DNA from: Albophoma yamanashiensis
Taxonomy: Eukaryota; Ascomycota; Sordariomycetes; Hypocreales; Ophiocordycipitaceae
Direction of reading: 5' to 3'
NCBI GenBank assembly: GCA_001600555.1
Contig: BCKH01000003.1
Coordinates: 2,560,099-2,624,098, forward strand
DNA length: 64,000 bases
A program made the translations under genes and the position numbers. The notes beneath the pieces are model-generated. The model was not told the origin of the DNA, made no database searches, and saw only the letters and a program-made list of their open reading frames with translations. Of this stretch, positions 10,456 through 19,395 are shown in pieces (positions within the stretch are counted from its first letter, which is position 1; the number at the start of each line of letters is the position of its first letter).

Positions 10456-12820
10456 CGTCGCGAATACGGCTGTGAACACAGCAGCAGAAGCACCGTCGTT
10501 GGAGAAGACGCAGCGAGTGCACCGCAGCGCTAGGGAATGAAGCACAGCAGGGTATCGCCAGGCGCAGGACAAGGCATGGTGAGGGGCATTTCAGTTCACG
10601 TCTGTCATCGCATCAGCCGCGCTCTGATCGGTAATCATGGGATCCATGTCAAGGCCCGCGGCACAAGGCGCCTTCCGGTGTCGACTTTGGGGAACGTGCA
10701 CGCACTGTGCGGCCGCACTATGCACCACTGGCTGGCTCCTTTTGGAGAGTGCAACTACGTAGTACTACTCCGTACAGAGGGCATCAATCCAGCGCCCGTG
10801 GAGTTTCCGGGCCTTCAAGCCGGCCAACGGCCAGAGCACGGAACATGCGAGGAAGCTTCTGTAAGATAAGAGGCTGATTGTGACGGGGGTCTGAGCAGCA
10901 GCCGAGGGCGTGAGGTTTGACAGAGCGACACGCCGGATGCAACGGCGAAGATCGTATCCAGCGGCCTGACTGCCAATTGAGTGGCTGCGCTCCGTCCTCA
11001 TCACCCCTGGTTCCTGAAAGCCTAAGTATGTGCGCGGCAAAGAAGATGCCGCTGACGGTGATGATGTTTGAATAATTTGCAAAGGCTTCGGCTAGGATGA
11101 AGCCGCCCCAGCTCGAGGCGGTCCCAGCCGAGATCTCGGGCCTGGCGTCTTCGCAGGAGCATCGCTCCCAGCCTTGGCTGGCCCGTTGCGCGCCCTGAAT
11201 GTCCGGACCTCAAGGGACCCCAGCGCAGTCTTTTTCATCGATCTGCAAGGGTGTTTCGGGCGTGCCGGACCCTCGGTGGAGTCTGGGGTGGTGGCTATCT
11301 GCTTGGCACAACAACAAAGCGCTTGGATCGCAGGAAGGATGGTACAGTGTGGGAAGTTGGTAGCGCATCAGCAACGCGGACGCTCCACGGCCGGCCGTGC
11401 CGCGAGAGAAGGCGGATGCTGTGACTCGCCAAGACTTGCGTGCAAGTTGTTTGAAGCCCAACCAAGTGTATTGCGGAATCGAGGTGTCTCTCATGTCTAG
11501 GCGGATGACGCCTCCACGCCCGAGTTGCAACGACACCACTCGTATGTACGGCTGCTTGGTCGGCTCTCAGCCGTATCGTGCGCTGGCAACCAACAAAGCA
11601 TGACGCGCACTGTACAACCGTTGTTGCGGGCCAATGGCAGCGGCCGCAAAGGGTGACGGCGGGCACGATAATCACTCACCAGAAGAAGCAGCCGTCCCGG
11701 CTCCGGACGGAGTGCGATATTACGGGACTGCAGCCAGTCATCCCACTGTACGGGTAAAGCACCGGCAGGGCGGGTGTGCGAGTGAGGTCATCAGGAAATT
11801 CGCGCAGGCTGCGCCAGCTGGCCTCGAGTCCCCACATGCACTGCCGTGTTCCGAGCAAGCTCCTTCGGCGGCGGCGACGGCGGCGGCGGCAGCAGCAGCA
11901 GCTCCTGGCCTTTCACCTCGGAAGCCGTGGCGTTCGTGCAATCCCGTTGCTACTGCGCCCATCCAGCATCCATGCTTGCGCTCTGGGACGCCGCTAGTGA
12001 GCGAGCCTCGTTTCGCTTCGAAGTTTTTCTTGCCCACGCTGCTGATTCCATCCGCTCGCCATCCATCCAGTCGCCGCAACTGACTGCTCCCGCTGTTCCC
12101 GCTGCTCCCGCGCTCCAGCGCCCGTCTGGCTTCCCGCTGAAGACTGCAAGCCCACGCCGCTGCATCTCCCCACGAACCGCAGCGGAGCCCGGAGAGACCT
12201 CCACTGCCTGGCTCGACCGCGCTGCAGCGCCCCTCCCCACTGGCCGGGCGTCTCGACGTGCGGCTCCACTCTTGGCTCTAGGGCCTCCTCCCCCAAGCTA
12301 ATCAACAAAATCGTCGCCCAGTCCGCCTTCGCGCTCGAGTCAATTTGTCGCTCTTCCCACCTCCCATCCTCCTTTGCAGCCTCCAAAAGGTAATTGACTG
12401 GCCCCAACCCGAGTCCCCTCTGCGCTGCACCCCGAGACTTGCGATAGAGGCGCGTCGCGACGGCTGTCGTTTCGGCTGCCTCGGTGGCCGACAATTGCGT
12501 GACAGTGCTGGTTGGCGCTGGTTGGCGCTGGTTGGCTCTGGCTGGGGCAGCCGGTCGTGGAGCCAGAACCGCGGCGCCAGCATTCCTGTCGAGCTGCGCT
12601 TGGAGCGATGCGCCGCAATGCATTGGATTGCAATGCCAATGCGGCGCCCATTGCCGTTGCCTGCTCCTCCGCGACGACGCCCTCAAATCGACGTCGCCGT
12701 CGACTCGCAGCCCCCTCGCTTGCCCGCCCGCCTACACGGGACCACCTACACGGGACTTCACTGTGCACTCGTTGCTGACCTCGTCCGCTCATAGCAATCT
12801 CCTCTCCCACCTACCACACA
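10456..12820. other. long intergenic region with a candidate 5'-UTR intron
   Basis: No convincing coding exon is seen in 2.4 kb; open frames here are Arg/Ala-rich and overlap on both strands. It holds a TAC/GTA-rich palindrome cluster (10755-10775), a GGC/CAG trinucleotide stretch (about 11865-11905) and a tandem GTTGGCGCTG run (about 12509-12535). A possible untranslated-leader intron of the downstream microprotein gene runs from about 12390 (GTAATT) to 12794 (CTCATAG), with GCTGAC just before the acceptor. Confidence 0.45.
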
Positions 12821-13081
12821 ATGGCTGCAATCACCTCTCCCCTCCTCGCTCGCGAGGCTGTCAACCAGCTTGCCAAGCGCAGCTGGCCCTCCGAGAACGT
12901 CGGCGTCATGGTCGTCTTCTGCATTGTCGCTGTTGGTATGACACTGTTGCCTCTCCGTTCAAATCCATGCTGTGATTGAGTTACGCGACTGACCGCTGGA
13001 ACCGTAGTCGCCCTCGGTCTCATCTGGCTCTACATCCACAAGGCTCTGGCGAAGCGCAAGGCCGCGAAGCCCACCTTCTAA
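12821..13081 (+). CDS. 62-residue single-pass membrane microprotein
   Basis: Exons 12821-12935 and 13008-13081, with a 72-bp phase-1 intron (donor G|GTATGA, acceptor CCGTAG), make 62 residues. The ATG sits in a strong context after a CT-rich leader (ACACAATGG). One hydrophobic helix spans about residues 28-46 (G-V-M-V-V-F-C-I-V-A-V-V-A-L-G-L-I-W-L), crossing the splice junction. It is followed by a basic tail (H-K-A-L-A-K-R-K-A-A-K), which fits an N-out/C-cytosol or tail-anchor-like topology. The high-GC codon use and the helix rebuilt exactly by splicing argue that it is real. I do not recognise a named family. It is too short to be found by simple length filters. Confidence 0.7.
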
Positions 13082-13567
13082 GCGACGCGAGTGAGTGTGC
13101 CGGGAGGCAAGGGCGAAGGGGCAGTGCTGGCGGAGGAGCGATGGCGATGCACCCTGCGTGACAACAATGGCGATTCTCTCACCGTGGTCAACCTGAAGCG
13201 ACGCGACGCTCGCACCGGCAATCGAAACACTGCCCCCGACCCCCAGTCTTCGTGCGCGAAACTCGAACCGGCCATCTCACCGCTGCCACTAATCGTGATA
13301 CGTCGCGGCGCATTCGGTGGAGCTCAGACGTTGTGTTGGTGTATATATTGCATCTTGCGGCCTCGGGCGGCGGGGAGTCGTCGGGAATGGTGTGCCTGTG
13401 CTTCGTGCTCGTGCTCTGCTCGTGCCCGCTGCCAGGCTGCTGTATTTCTACATCTAATTACTATTGATACCTCTTGTAAAGTGGGCTGTTCCCTCGCCCC
13501 ATACTCGCCGAGAGCGATGCGCGTGCCGAGCTTTCATTTCATTTCAAGCCGCAACCCCGTGCTGATC
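13082..13567. other. convergent 3' intergenic region
   Basis: This 486-bp spacer lies between the microprotein gene and the leftward lipase gene. It should carry both 3' UTRs; nothing else is visible. Confidence 0.6.
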
Positions 13568-14651
13568 TTACAAGCCTTGCTTTGCCAGCATGTCCGTGAT
13601 ACCGAGGTAGAACGCAATGGCGTTGAAGGTCCTCTTGATGCCCATCCACTCGCGCACCGTCCACCGCACACGGTTCTGCCAGTTGATGAGATCGAGGTGG
13701 CTTACACCCAGCAGTGTACCTTCGTACGTGCCCCAACGACTGCTGTCCACGCTCACCAGCCCGTCGTTGGGCCCCTCGGCCTCCTCGATAACCTTGTGCG
13801 ACAGCCTGAACGGGCTGAGGAGGGGCGGGTCGCTCGTGACCGCTCCGTACGAAAAGTAGAGAACCGAAGGGTCGTCCTCGGTGCAAGGGTTGAACTCATC
13901 GGCCATGTATCGCGTCGTGAGCTGCGCGAAAGCCTTGGTCCCAAGACCGGCGCGCTCCAGAATGCCGTACAGCTTCGGAAGGTAGATGGGACCCGCGCCC
14001 TCTTCGAGAAGGTAGTCGGCAAAGGTGCTGCCGCGGTGGGGAGTGGAGATGGTGGTCAAGGAGGCGACCCGGAGGCCGGGCGTGGTGCGGAGGAGGTGAG
14101 AGATCATGTAGCGCGCGTCGAGGCCGCCCATGCTGTGGGCGATGATGTTGACGGGTGCGGGCGGCGAGCTTGGGGACGAGTCCGAGGCGGCCGCAATATC
14201 GGCGGCCAGCTTGACGGCGCGATTCTCGATGGCGTCGCTGGGCGGCACGGAGGCGGTTATCACGCCGGAGCAGCCTTGCGAAATGAGGGCCTGCTTGATG
14301 CCGTGCCAGTACTGCACCGACGGGAGGGCGGCATGGAGGGAAAGCTCCGAAAAGCCGAGGAGGCCATGGGCAAGCACGATCGGGTACTTTGGTGTTGCTG
14401 AAGATGTCAGTCTAGCCGCACATCTTGAGCGTTGGAGAACCAAGCCGGCGCATACCGTATTCCTGTCGTATGGCTGCGTAGTCATCCGCAATTCGACGCC
14501 CGAGATCTCGGATCCGTGGGTCGCTCTCATGGCGACGGGAGCGGCCACTCGCCAATCCGCGATGATGGTATCCTGGACGTGAATGGTGCTGACTCTGTAA
14601 CCGGCGCCCAGCTAGGGTCGAGCTGCTAGAACGGGGCAGCCATCGACTCAT
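13568..14651 (-). CDS. alpha/beta-hydrolase triacylglycerol lipase
   Basis: Exons 14651-14456 and 14397-13568 with a 58-bp phase-1 intron (donor G|GTATGC, acceptor TTCAG) give 341 residues. The splice joins A-A-I-R-Q-E-Y to A-T-P-K-Y-P-I-V-L-A-H-G-L-L-G-F, the usual start of this lipase fold. Expected catalytic residues are visible: oxyanion H-G (76-77), nucleophile Ser154 in A-H-S-M-G-G, Asp277 in P-N-D-G-L-V, and His299 in S-H-L-D. The first 40 residues are Arg/Ser-rich with no hydrophobic core, so a mitochondrial or cytosolic location is likelier than secretion; this is inference. The family covers lipase class 2-like triacylglycerol lipases of fungi. The substrate cannot be read from sequence. 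Confidence 0.87.
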
Positions 14652-15260
14652 GGCTCCCGTGCGGCAAGCTCATGAACGACTTCACCGTGAAAACAGAGAC
14701 TACGATGCGTGCGTGTACAGGTCAGACAGTCGCAAGGTGAGATGCCGCGGGCCGTGGCTGAGGGGTTGACGTCACCCCGCAGCCTGCCAATTGAACTGCA
14801 TAAGTCAACGCGGCTCAAAGATGTCTGGTCATCAAAACTTCTTTTTGGTATCCGGCCAAGACAAGGAATCCAATGGATCTCAAACACAAGATGCCCTCTT
14901 TGAAGTGCTAGCTGGGAGTATTTAGCATTCCAGAGGTACCTTGCTCTGACTAGCTAGGTGGGTGGGTAGTCATGCGCAAAAGCAACAGTCCGCATCTGCG
15001 AACATGCATTGGGCTGCTCAAGTTGCCATGCCGCCATGGGAAGCCCCCGAATGGAATAGGAGAGCGGAACCTGTGTACTGACTTTATTGAATATATCTGA
15101 TAACATTGTTATAAGATTTCTAGGCTTATCCGAGGTATACCAAATATTTAACCATTCGCGGCTGTCTATTGATTAATATCCCATCCCAATGTTTTAGCAC
15201 CGTGCCGCTGCCCAACTCCGTTGATCATGGTTTCATGCAGTCGTCAAGCTGAATCAAGCA
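14652..15260. other. intergenic region, nothing recognised
   Basis: The lipase promoter is expected near its right-hand gene start at 14651, and the 3' UTR of the leftward arrestin gene at the far end. The stretch 15070-15200 is AT-rich. No exon, RNA gene or repeat is recognised. Confidence 0.5.
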
Positions 15261-16976
15261 TCATCTTCCCTTTTCCGGCGGCATCTGACTAGGGGCGTTC
15301 TCGTTGGTCACGCCACTGTAGGCCGGCCGGGGCCGCGTTCCATCGAACGGGCCTGACACGTTCTCCGCAATGGCCTCATCGTAGCTCGGCGGTGCGTCGT
15401 CATAGGGCGGCGCAGATAGACCCGGGGGCGCAGCCTGCCCCGGGGCCAGCTGCGGAGGGTACAAGGGGTCCTGCGGAGGGTGAGGTGGCATTGGCGGTGC
15501 CTGGTTCGGGGATTGAGGGGGCCGTGCGGGTGCGCTTGCTCCCGAGACGGAGACCCGGGGAGGGAGGCGAGGCGGAACGTTTACTGTTGCCCGGCCGGGT
15601 CTCGTGATCCGGGCAGCTTCCACTAGCTCGGGCGGCGGGGTGATGCCCGAGTAGATGTCGACTTGGCTGAAGTGCAGGGGCAGATAGATGGTTTGGGCCT
15701 GCGCGAAGGGGTCCTTGCCGAGCAAGCCCGTCCTCGGCTTGCCCCAGGACAGGCCCAGCTTGATTTCGAGCTCGTAGCGTCGCGACAGGTTGCACGTGGC
15801 AAAGGACGGCGCGACCGTGTTAGGCAGCGGCTTGTCCTTCCACAACTCGTCGGGGACGACAAGTTCCTTGCCCACTTCGTCCTCCGCCGAAGATGTCAGC
15901 GGGATGCTGAGCTCTGAGTTGGCCACGACAACCCAGCGGTTGACCTTCTTGTTGAATATATTGTGCGATCGGATTTCGGTGATTCCGACCAGGTCAAGCT
16001 GGAATGAGACGAGGTAGACTTGCTCGGGACAGTCTGCGAGCTTTTTGGCGATGAGCCTGAGAGGTATCGGCTGGTTGCAGGTGAAAACTGGAGGATGCGG
16101 CAGTCGAGCCGACATCTCTATCGTTGGGGCCGGCGCCACGCTCGGTGCGTCGAGGGAGGCTGGGCCTGAAGAGTCGCCAGCGGCGGCAGTGTCGGCGCCA
16201 CCGCTCTTTTCAGATCGCCTCGGGAAGAAGGAGCTCTTCTTCCTCTCAGGCTGCATGGGGGACCGCGGTCGGAAGGCAAACGGCCGGCGCGCAAACGCCT
16301 CCTGGCCTGTCCGCACCGCTCGTGGCGGTTCAATGGGCAGGAACTTGAAGCCAATCTGATAACGCCAGTTCTCCTTCAGGAAACCCGGGCGCTGGATGGT
16401 GACCTTGATGTAGTACCGGATCTCGGCCTCCATGGGGTACCCGGTCAGTGACGGCGGCAGCGTTCGGGTGACGTGCTTGAGAAACAGCTGCTTGCTACCG
16501 TCCATGACCCTGACGCCGCCCATGCCGAAGAGGCCACCGCCTGAGCCGAAGCCGCCGACACCGCTGATCCCGCCGATGCGAGACATGGCCATGGGGTCGC
16601 TGCAGGCATTGTTGATGGGCAGCTTGAACTTGAAAGGAAACTCGTGCTCGCCCGGCTGGAGCGGAAAAGCGCCGTAGGGGCTACTGCCGCTGGAGTGGTA
16701 CTCGTCGGGAAAGACCTGCTGGACCTTGTACAGGATCTTGTGATTCTCGGCGACGACACTACCGGGGGGCGCCGGCATGGGGGCCGGGGGCCGGCCTTGC
16801 ATCTCCGCCTCGTACGGGTTGGGGACCTGCAGGGCGGTGACGGACTCGCCCTCGAGCTTGACGACGATGCTGCCAACCTGCTCGGCGCGATTGAGGCCGA
16901 GGACGATGCGGCCGGTGACATGATCGAGGTTCGTGTAGAATTCGGGTTGTTTGTCCAGCGCGATCCGGATCGACAT
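15261..16976 (-). CDS. alpha-arrestin (arrestin-related trafficking adaptor)
   Basis: 571 residues from an ATG at 16976, with no intron needed. The arrestin-N sandwich begins at once (R-I-A-L-D-K-Q-P-E-F-Y, then H-V-T-G-R-I-V-L), with T-R-T-L-P-P-S-L-T-G-Y at the end of the N domain and a C-domain strand set after about residue 275 (F-T-C-N-Q-P-I-P-L-R-L). A serine-rich loop separates the two. The C-terminal 110 residues are Pro-rich and disordered and include P-P-S-Y-D-E-A, a PPxY motif about 40 residues from the end. Known alpha-arrestins use PPxY to recruit Rsp5/NEDD4-type ubiquitin ligases to plasma-membrane transporters for endocytosis. The cargo is unknown; the permeases elsewhere in this window are only candidates. 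Exact ART subgroup not determined. Confidence 0.85.
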   Translation of the reverse strand: MSIRIALDKQPEFYTNLDHVTGRIVLGLNRAEQVGSIVVKLEGESVTALQVPNPYEAEMQGRPPAPMPAPPGSVVAENHKILYKVQQVFPDEYHSSGSSPYGAFPLQPGEHEFPFKFKLPINNACSDPMAMSRIGGISGVGGFGSGGGLFGMGGVRVMDGSKQLFLKHVTRTLPPSLTGYPMEAEIRYYIKVTIQRPGFLKENWRYQIGFKFLPIEPPRAVRTGQEAFARRPFAFRPRSPMQPERKKSSFFPRRSEKSGGADTAAAGDSSGPASLDAPSVAPAPTIEMSARLPHPPVFTCNQPIPLRLIAKKLADCPEQVYLVSFQLDLVGITEIRSHNIFNKKVNRWVVVANSELSIPLTSSAEDEVGKELVVPDELWKDKPLPNTVAPSFATCNLSRRYELEIKLGLSWGKPRTGLLGKDPFAQAQTIYLPLHFSQVDIYSGITPPPELVEAARITRPGRATVNVPPRLPPRVSVSGASAPARPPQSPNQAPPMPPHPPQDPLYPPQLAPGQAAPPGLSAPPYDDAPPSYDEAIAENVSGPFDGTRPRPAYSGVTNENAPSQMPPEKGR

Positions 16977-17949
16977 GGCGGGCAGGTGTCGGGGGCTGCC
17001 ACAGCAGCAGTCGGCTCTGTCTGTGCTCTATGCTACGAGGGCGCGCTGTCCAGATAAGAGTCGGGGTCGACAGGTGAACGGCTCGAATGGGCGAGAGTCT
17101 GGGAGAGAGGAATGGCGAGTTGCTTGGTATCTGTCGTCACTGCGACATGATCCACACCAACGGACACACGCAGGCGGCTGTGGGCGGCGGGCGTTACGCG
17201 TACGGGCGTCTCGTGCTGACGGAGCCGCGCGACGGGGTCTATTCTCGGAGCCGGATGGATCGGGCGGGTTGACTGCGTGTGCCGACAGGTTGAGGTGCGC
17301 GTCCCAGCAGCCTCGGTTTGACGACGTTGGCGCTGAGCCTCGATTTCAAGCGTCGAGGCGGGTTGGATGGTGCGGCCTTTGATGTCATTGGGGGGGGGGC
17401 TTAGCTGGCCGGAGGCCGCTCCTACGTACGACGTAGCAGTACGTGTAGGAGGCGTCTCGGCGCCCAGTGCGGGGCGACGAAGCTGGGGAAGGGCTCCGGA
17501 GAATAACGTTAACCGCTTGGGGGAACCCGCACTGCGTCTCACTGCCCCTCAAGGCTTCCAAGGCATCATAGACTTCAGCAGCGCACGAATCCATGAGAAT
17601 GCTTTGCCGCGTCTCGCGGAATGATGGCTCGTTGCGGTTCCGCCATGTACCCGTCACGGCTGCATGATACTTGCAGGACGTACCGTTAATGCAAGCATGT
17701 TCCCAGCCACGGCGCCACTCCCGCTCGTTCCATTGTCGGCGCGAGCCAACGACGACGGAGACTCCAGGGGCCTCCCTAATGAGATCCAGATCACCAGACG
17801 AGCACGAGCCGCACTCTGGTGGCTACTTCAGAAGCGCTCAAGCGCTGTCAAACAATTGATTCGCTGGTGACCCAGACGCCGCAACGCCCGAAAGCAATGC
17901 GTACCTACTGAACTCGGGCTGATGTCCTCCGTACAGTCCAACGACAACA
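16977..17949. other. intergenic region with TAC/GTA-rich cluster
   Basis: This is the promoter side of the arrestin gene plus the 3' side of the T5orf172-type gene. It contains a poly-G run near 17390 and a CCTACGTACGACGTAG-type cluster (17421-17450). No coding exon is seen. Confidence 0.5.
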
Positions 17950-19395
17950 CTAAGCCGATTGTGTCCTGCGAGCACTTGGGGCGTCTACTATGAAGACATC
18001 GTCGTCCACGTCGGGAGCTTCCTCTATTTCCTGCACGTCGTCCAGTTCCTGCGCACTCTCCCTTCTCCGCACTTGCACCATTTCTTGCACCCTGTCTGTC
18101 TCTTCATTGCCCCCAGTGACATCCCTTTCTTGGATGAGAAGGTAGACATCAGACAACACAGTCACCGTTCTGATGACAACGTCGCTCACCATGTCTCTGA
18201 GCGAGCGGTCCATCTTGCCACGCTGCCCTCGTGGGGTCCCCCAAAGAATCGGCGTTCCTAAAAGGTGCCTCTCGCCGAGTACCCACATCAAGCATGCCAC
18301 AAGCCATGCGGCCGACTTGAGATCTGGGAACGTAAGGCAGGCAAGCAAGAGAGCCTGCAACAACGAGACCCAGTGCCACCTCCACGGCCAGATGGCTCCA
18401 TGAACGGAAGCCGCGTTGAAGCGAAAGGCGTCCCATTGGGTTGGGTTCGTGAACTCGGCCCAGCGTTTCGCCCGCGGCGCGTGCTCGCGAGGCTTCTCGC
18501 CATCCTTGCAAAAGAGCCGGTTCTCAAGCCGGCGCTCCCAGAAGAGATGAAGCTTGCCGTTCTCGTCCCAGGGTTCAGACCTGCAGAAGGCTGTCCAGCG
18601 CTGTGCAACTTCCAGCGCGACATCCTTGTGCACGTCAAAGTACTCCGTGTGCTGTGTTCTGCATTCGCAGTCGAACTGGTAGCGAAAGTTGTGGAGCTCG
18701 GCCTTGATCAGACTCTCCGCTCTCTTGTACTCTCGAATAGGCTGTTGATCGAAATTGAGTGTTTCCATCTTCGTATGGCCGCACTTTCCGCCGATGCTTG
18801 TCCTACGCGTCTCAGCATCCTTCGCTATGCCTATTTTGATGAGACGGGTGCCGTCCGGTCGAACAACGCCGATGACGTAGTTGTATCCTTCCTTATCTCT
18901 ACGGGCGCCCTTCTTTGGAGTCTCTTTCAGTGTGCGTGCTAGCCTGTCATCGACCCAGGATGAGTTTAACGGGTCGTTTTTCTTTGGCGTAGGGGACTTG
19001 CGAGCCGCTGTCGGGGGCGGTGTCGGTGTCGACAAGCCTCGGACTTGATCTGACGGGCCTCTTCTTGTCGCAGAGGACCTGCGAGTCGCTGATGAGGGTG
19101 GTGTCGGTGTCGACAGACTTCGGCCTTTATCGAGCGGCTCGCTTGCAGCCTCGTTGGGCAAGTTGAAATCAGCCTCAAGTTCACTGTTGATGTCCGGCGG
19201 TCTCAGTTCAGCCTCTGGTGTTGTGACGGAAGTCGATGGCGACTGGGCGAGAGATTGTGAGCGGCTGCGTATGTTGGTTTTTCGGCCAACCGATGCTGAC
19301 GATGTGTTCCTCACACGCTTGGCCTTGGTCGACGAGATGCTCCTTTCCGGCGAAGGGGAAGTCCCACCGAGCCTTGGACGTTCCGGAGTAAACAT
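17950..19395 (-). CDS. T5orf172/GIY-YIG-like domain protein with C-terminal membrane segments
   Basis: 481 residues from the first ATG (19395); upstream codons in frame lead only to GTG. Residues 1-165 are Ser/Thr/Pro/Arg-rich and disordered, with two imperfect copies of a block containing L-S-T-P-T-P-P (about 93-104 and 120-130). Residues 171-270 match the T5orf172 (MUG113) branch of the GIY-YIG superfamily: Y-N-Y-V-I-G, then L-I-K-I-G-I-A-K-D, a following Arg pair, and R-A-E-S-L-I-K-A-E-L-H with paired Cys. Near residues 330-375 are hydrophobic, Trp-rich segments that look membrane-spanning. An acidic tail follows. GIY-YIG enzymes cut DNA, but fungal members are uncharacterised, so nuclease activity is not claimed. 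The membrane segments suggest attachment, perhaps to the nuclear envelope (inference). Confidence 0.75.
   Translation of the reverse strand: MFTPERPRLGGTSPSPERSISSTKAKRVRNTSSASVGRKTNIRSRSQSLAQSPSTSVTTPEAELRPPDINSELEADFNLPNEAASEPLDKGRSLSTPTPPSSATRRSSATRRGPSDQVRGLSTPTPPPTAARKSPTPKKNDPLNSSWVDDRLARTLKETPKKGARRDKEGYNYVIGVVRPDGTRLIKIGIAKDAETRRTSIGGKCGHTKMETLNFDQQPIREYKRAESLIKAELHNFRYQFDCECRTQHTEYFDVHKDVALEVAQRWTAFCRSEPWDENGKLHLFWERRLENRLFCKDGEKPREHAPRAKRWAEFTNPTQWDAFRFNAASVHGAIWPWRWHWVSLLQALLLACLTFPDLKSAAWLVACLMWVLGERHLLGTPILWGTPRGQRGKMDRSLRDMVSDVVIRTVTVLSDVYLLIQERDVTGGNEETDRVQEMVQVRRRESAQELDDVQEIEEAPDVDDDVFIVDAPSARRTQSA

Noticed and set aside
11634..12686. Ala/Arg-rich frames on both strands before the microprotein gene
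   Set aside because: They overlap each other, derive from GGC/CAG repeats, and show no domain. A leader intron explains this stretch better.
13091..14401. 436-residue open frame on the + strand opposite the lipase
   Set aside because: It starts at a GTG, overlaps the catalytic core of the lipase on the other strand, and has no family features.
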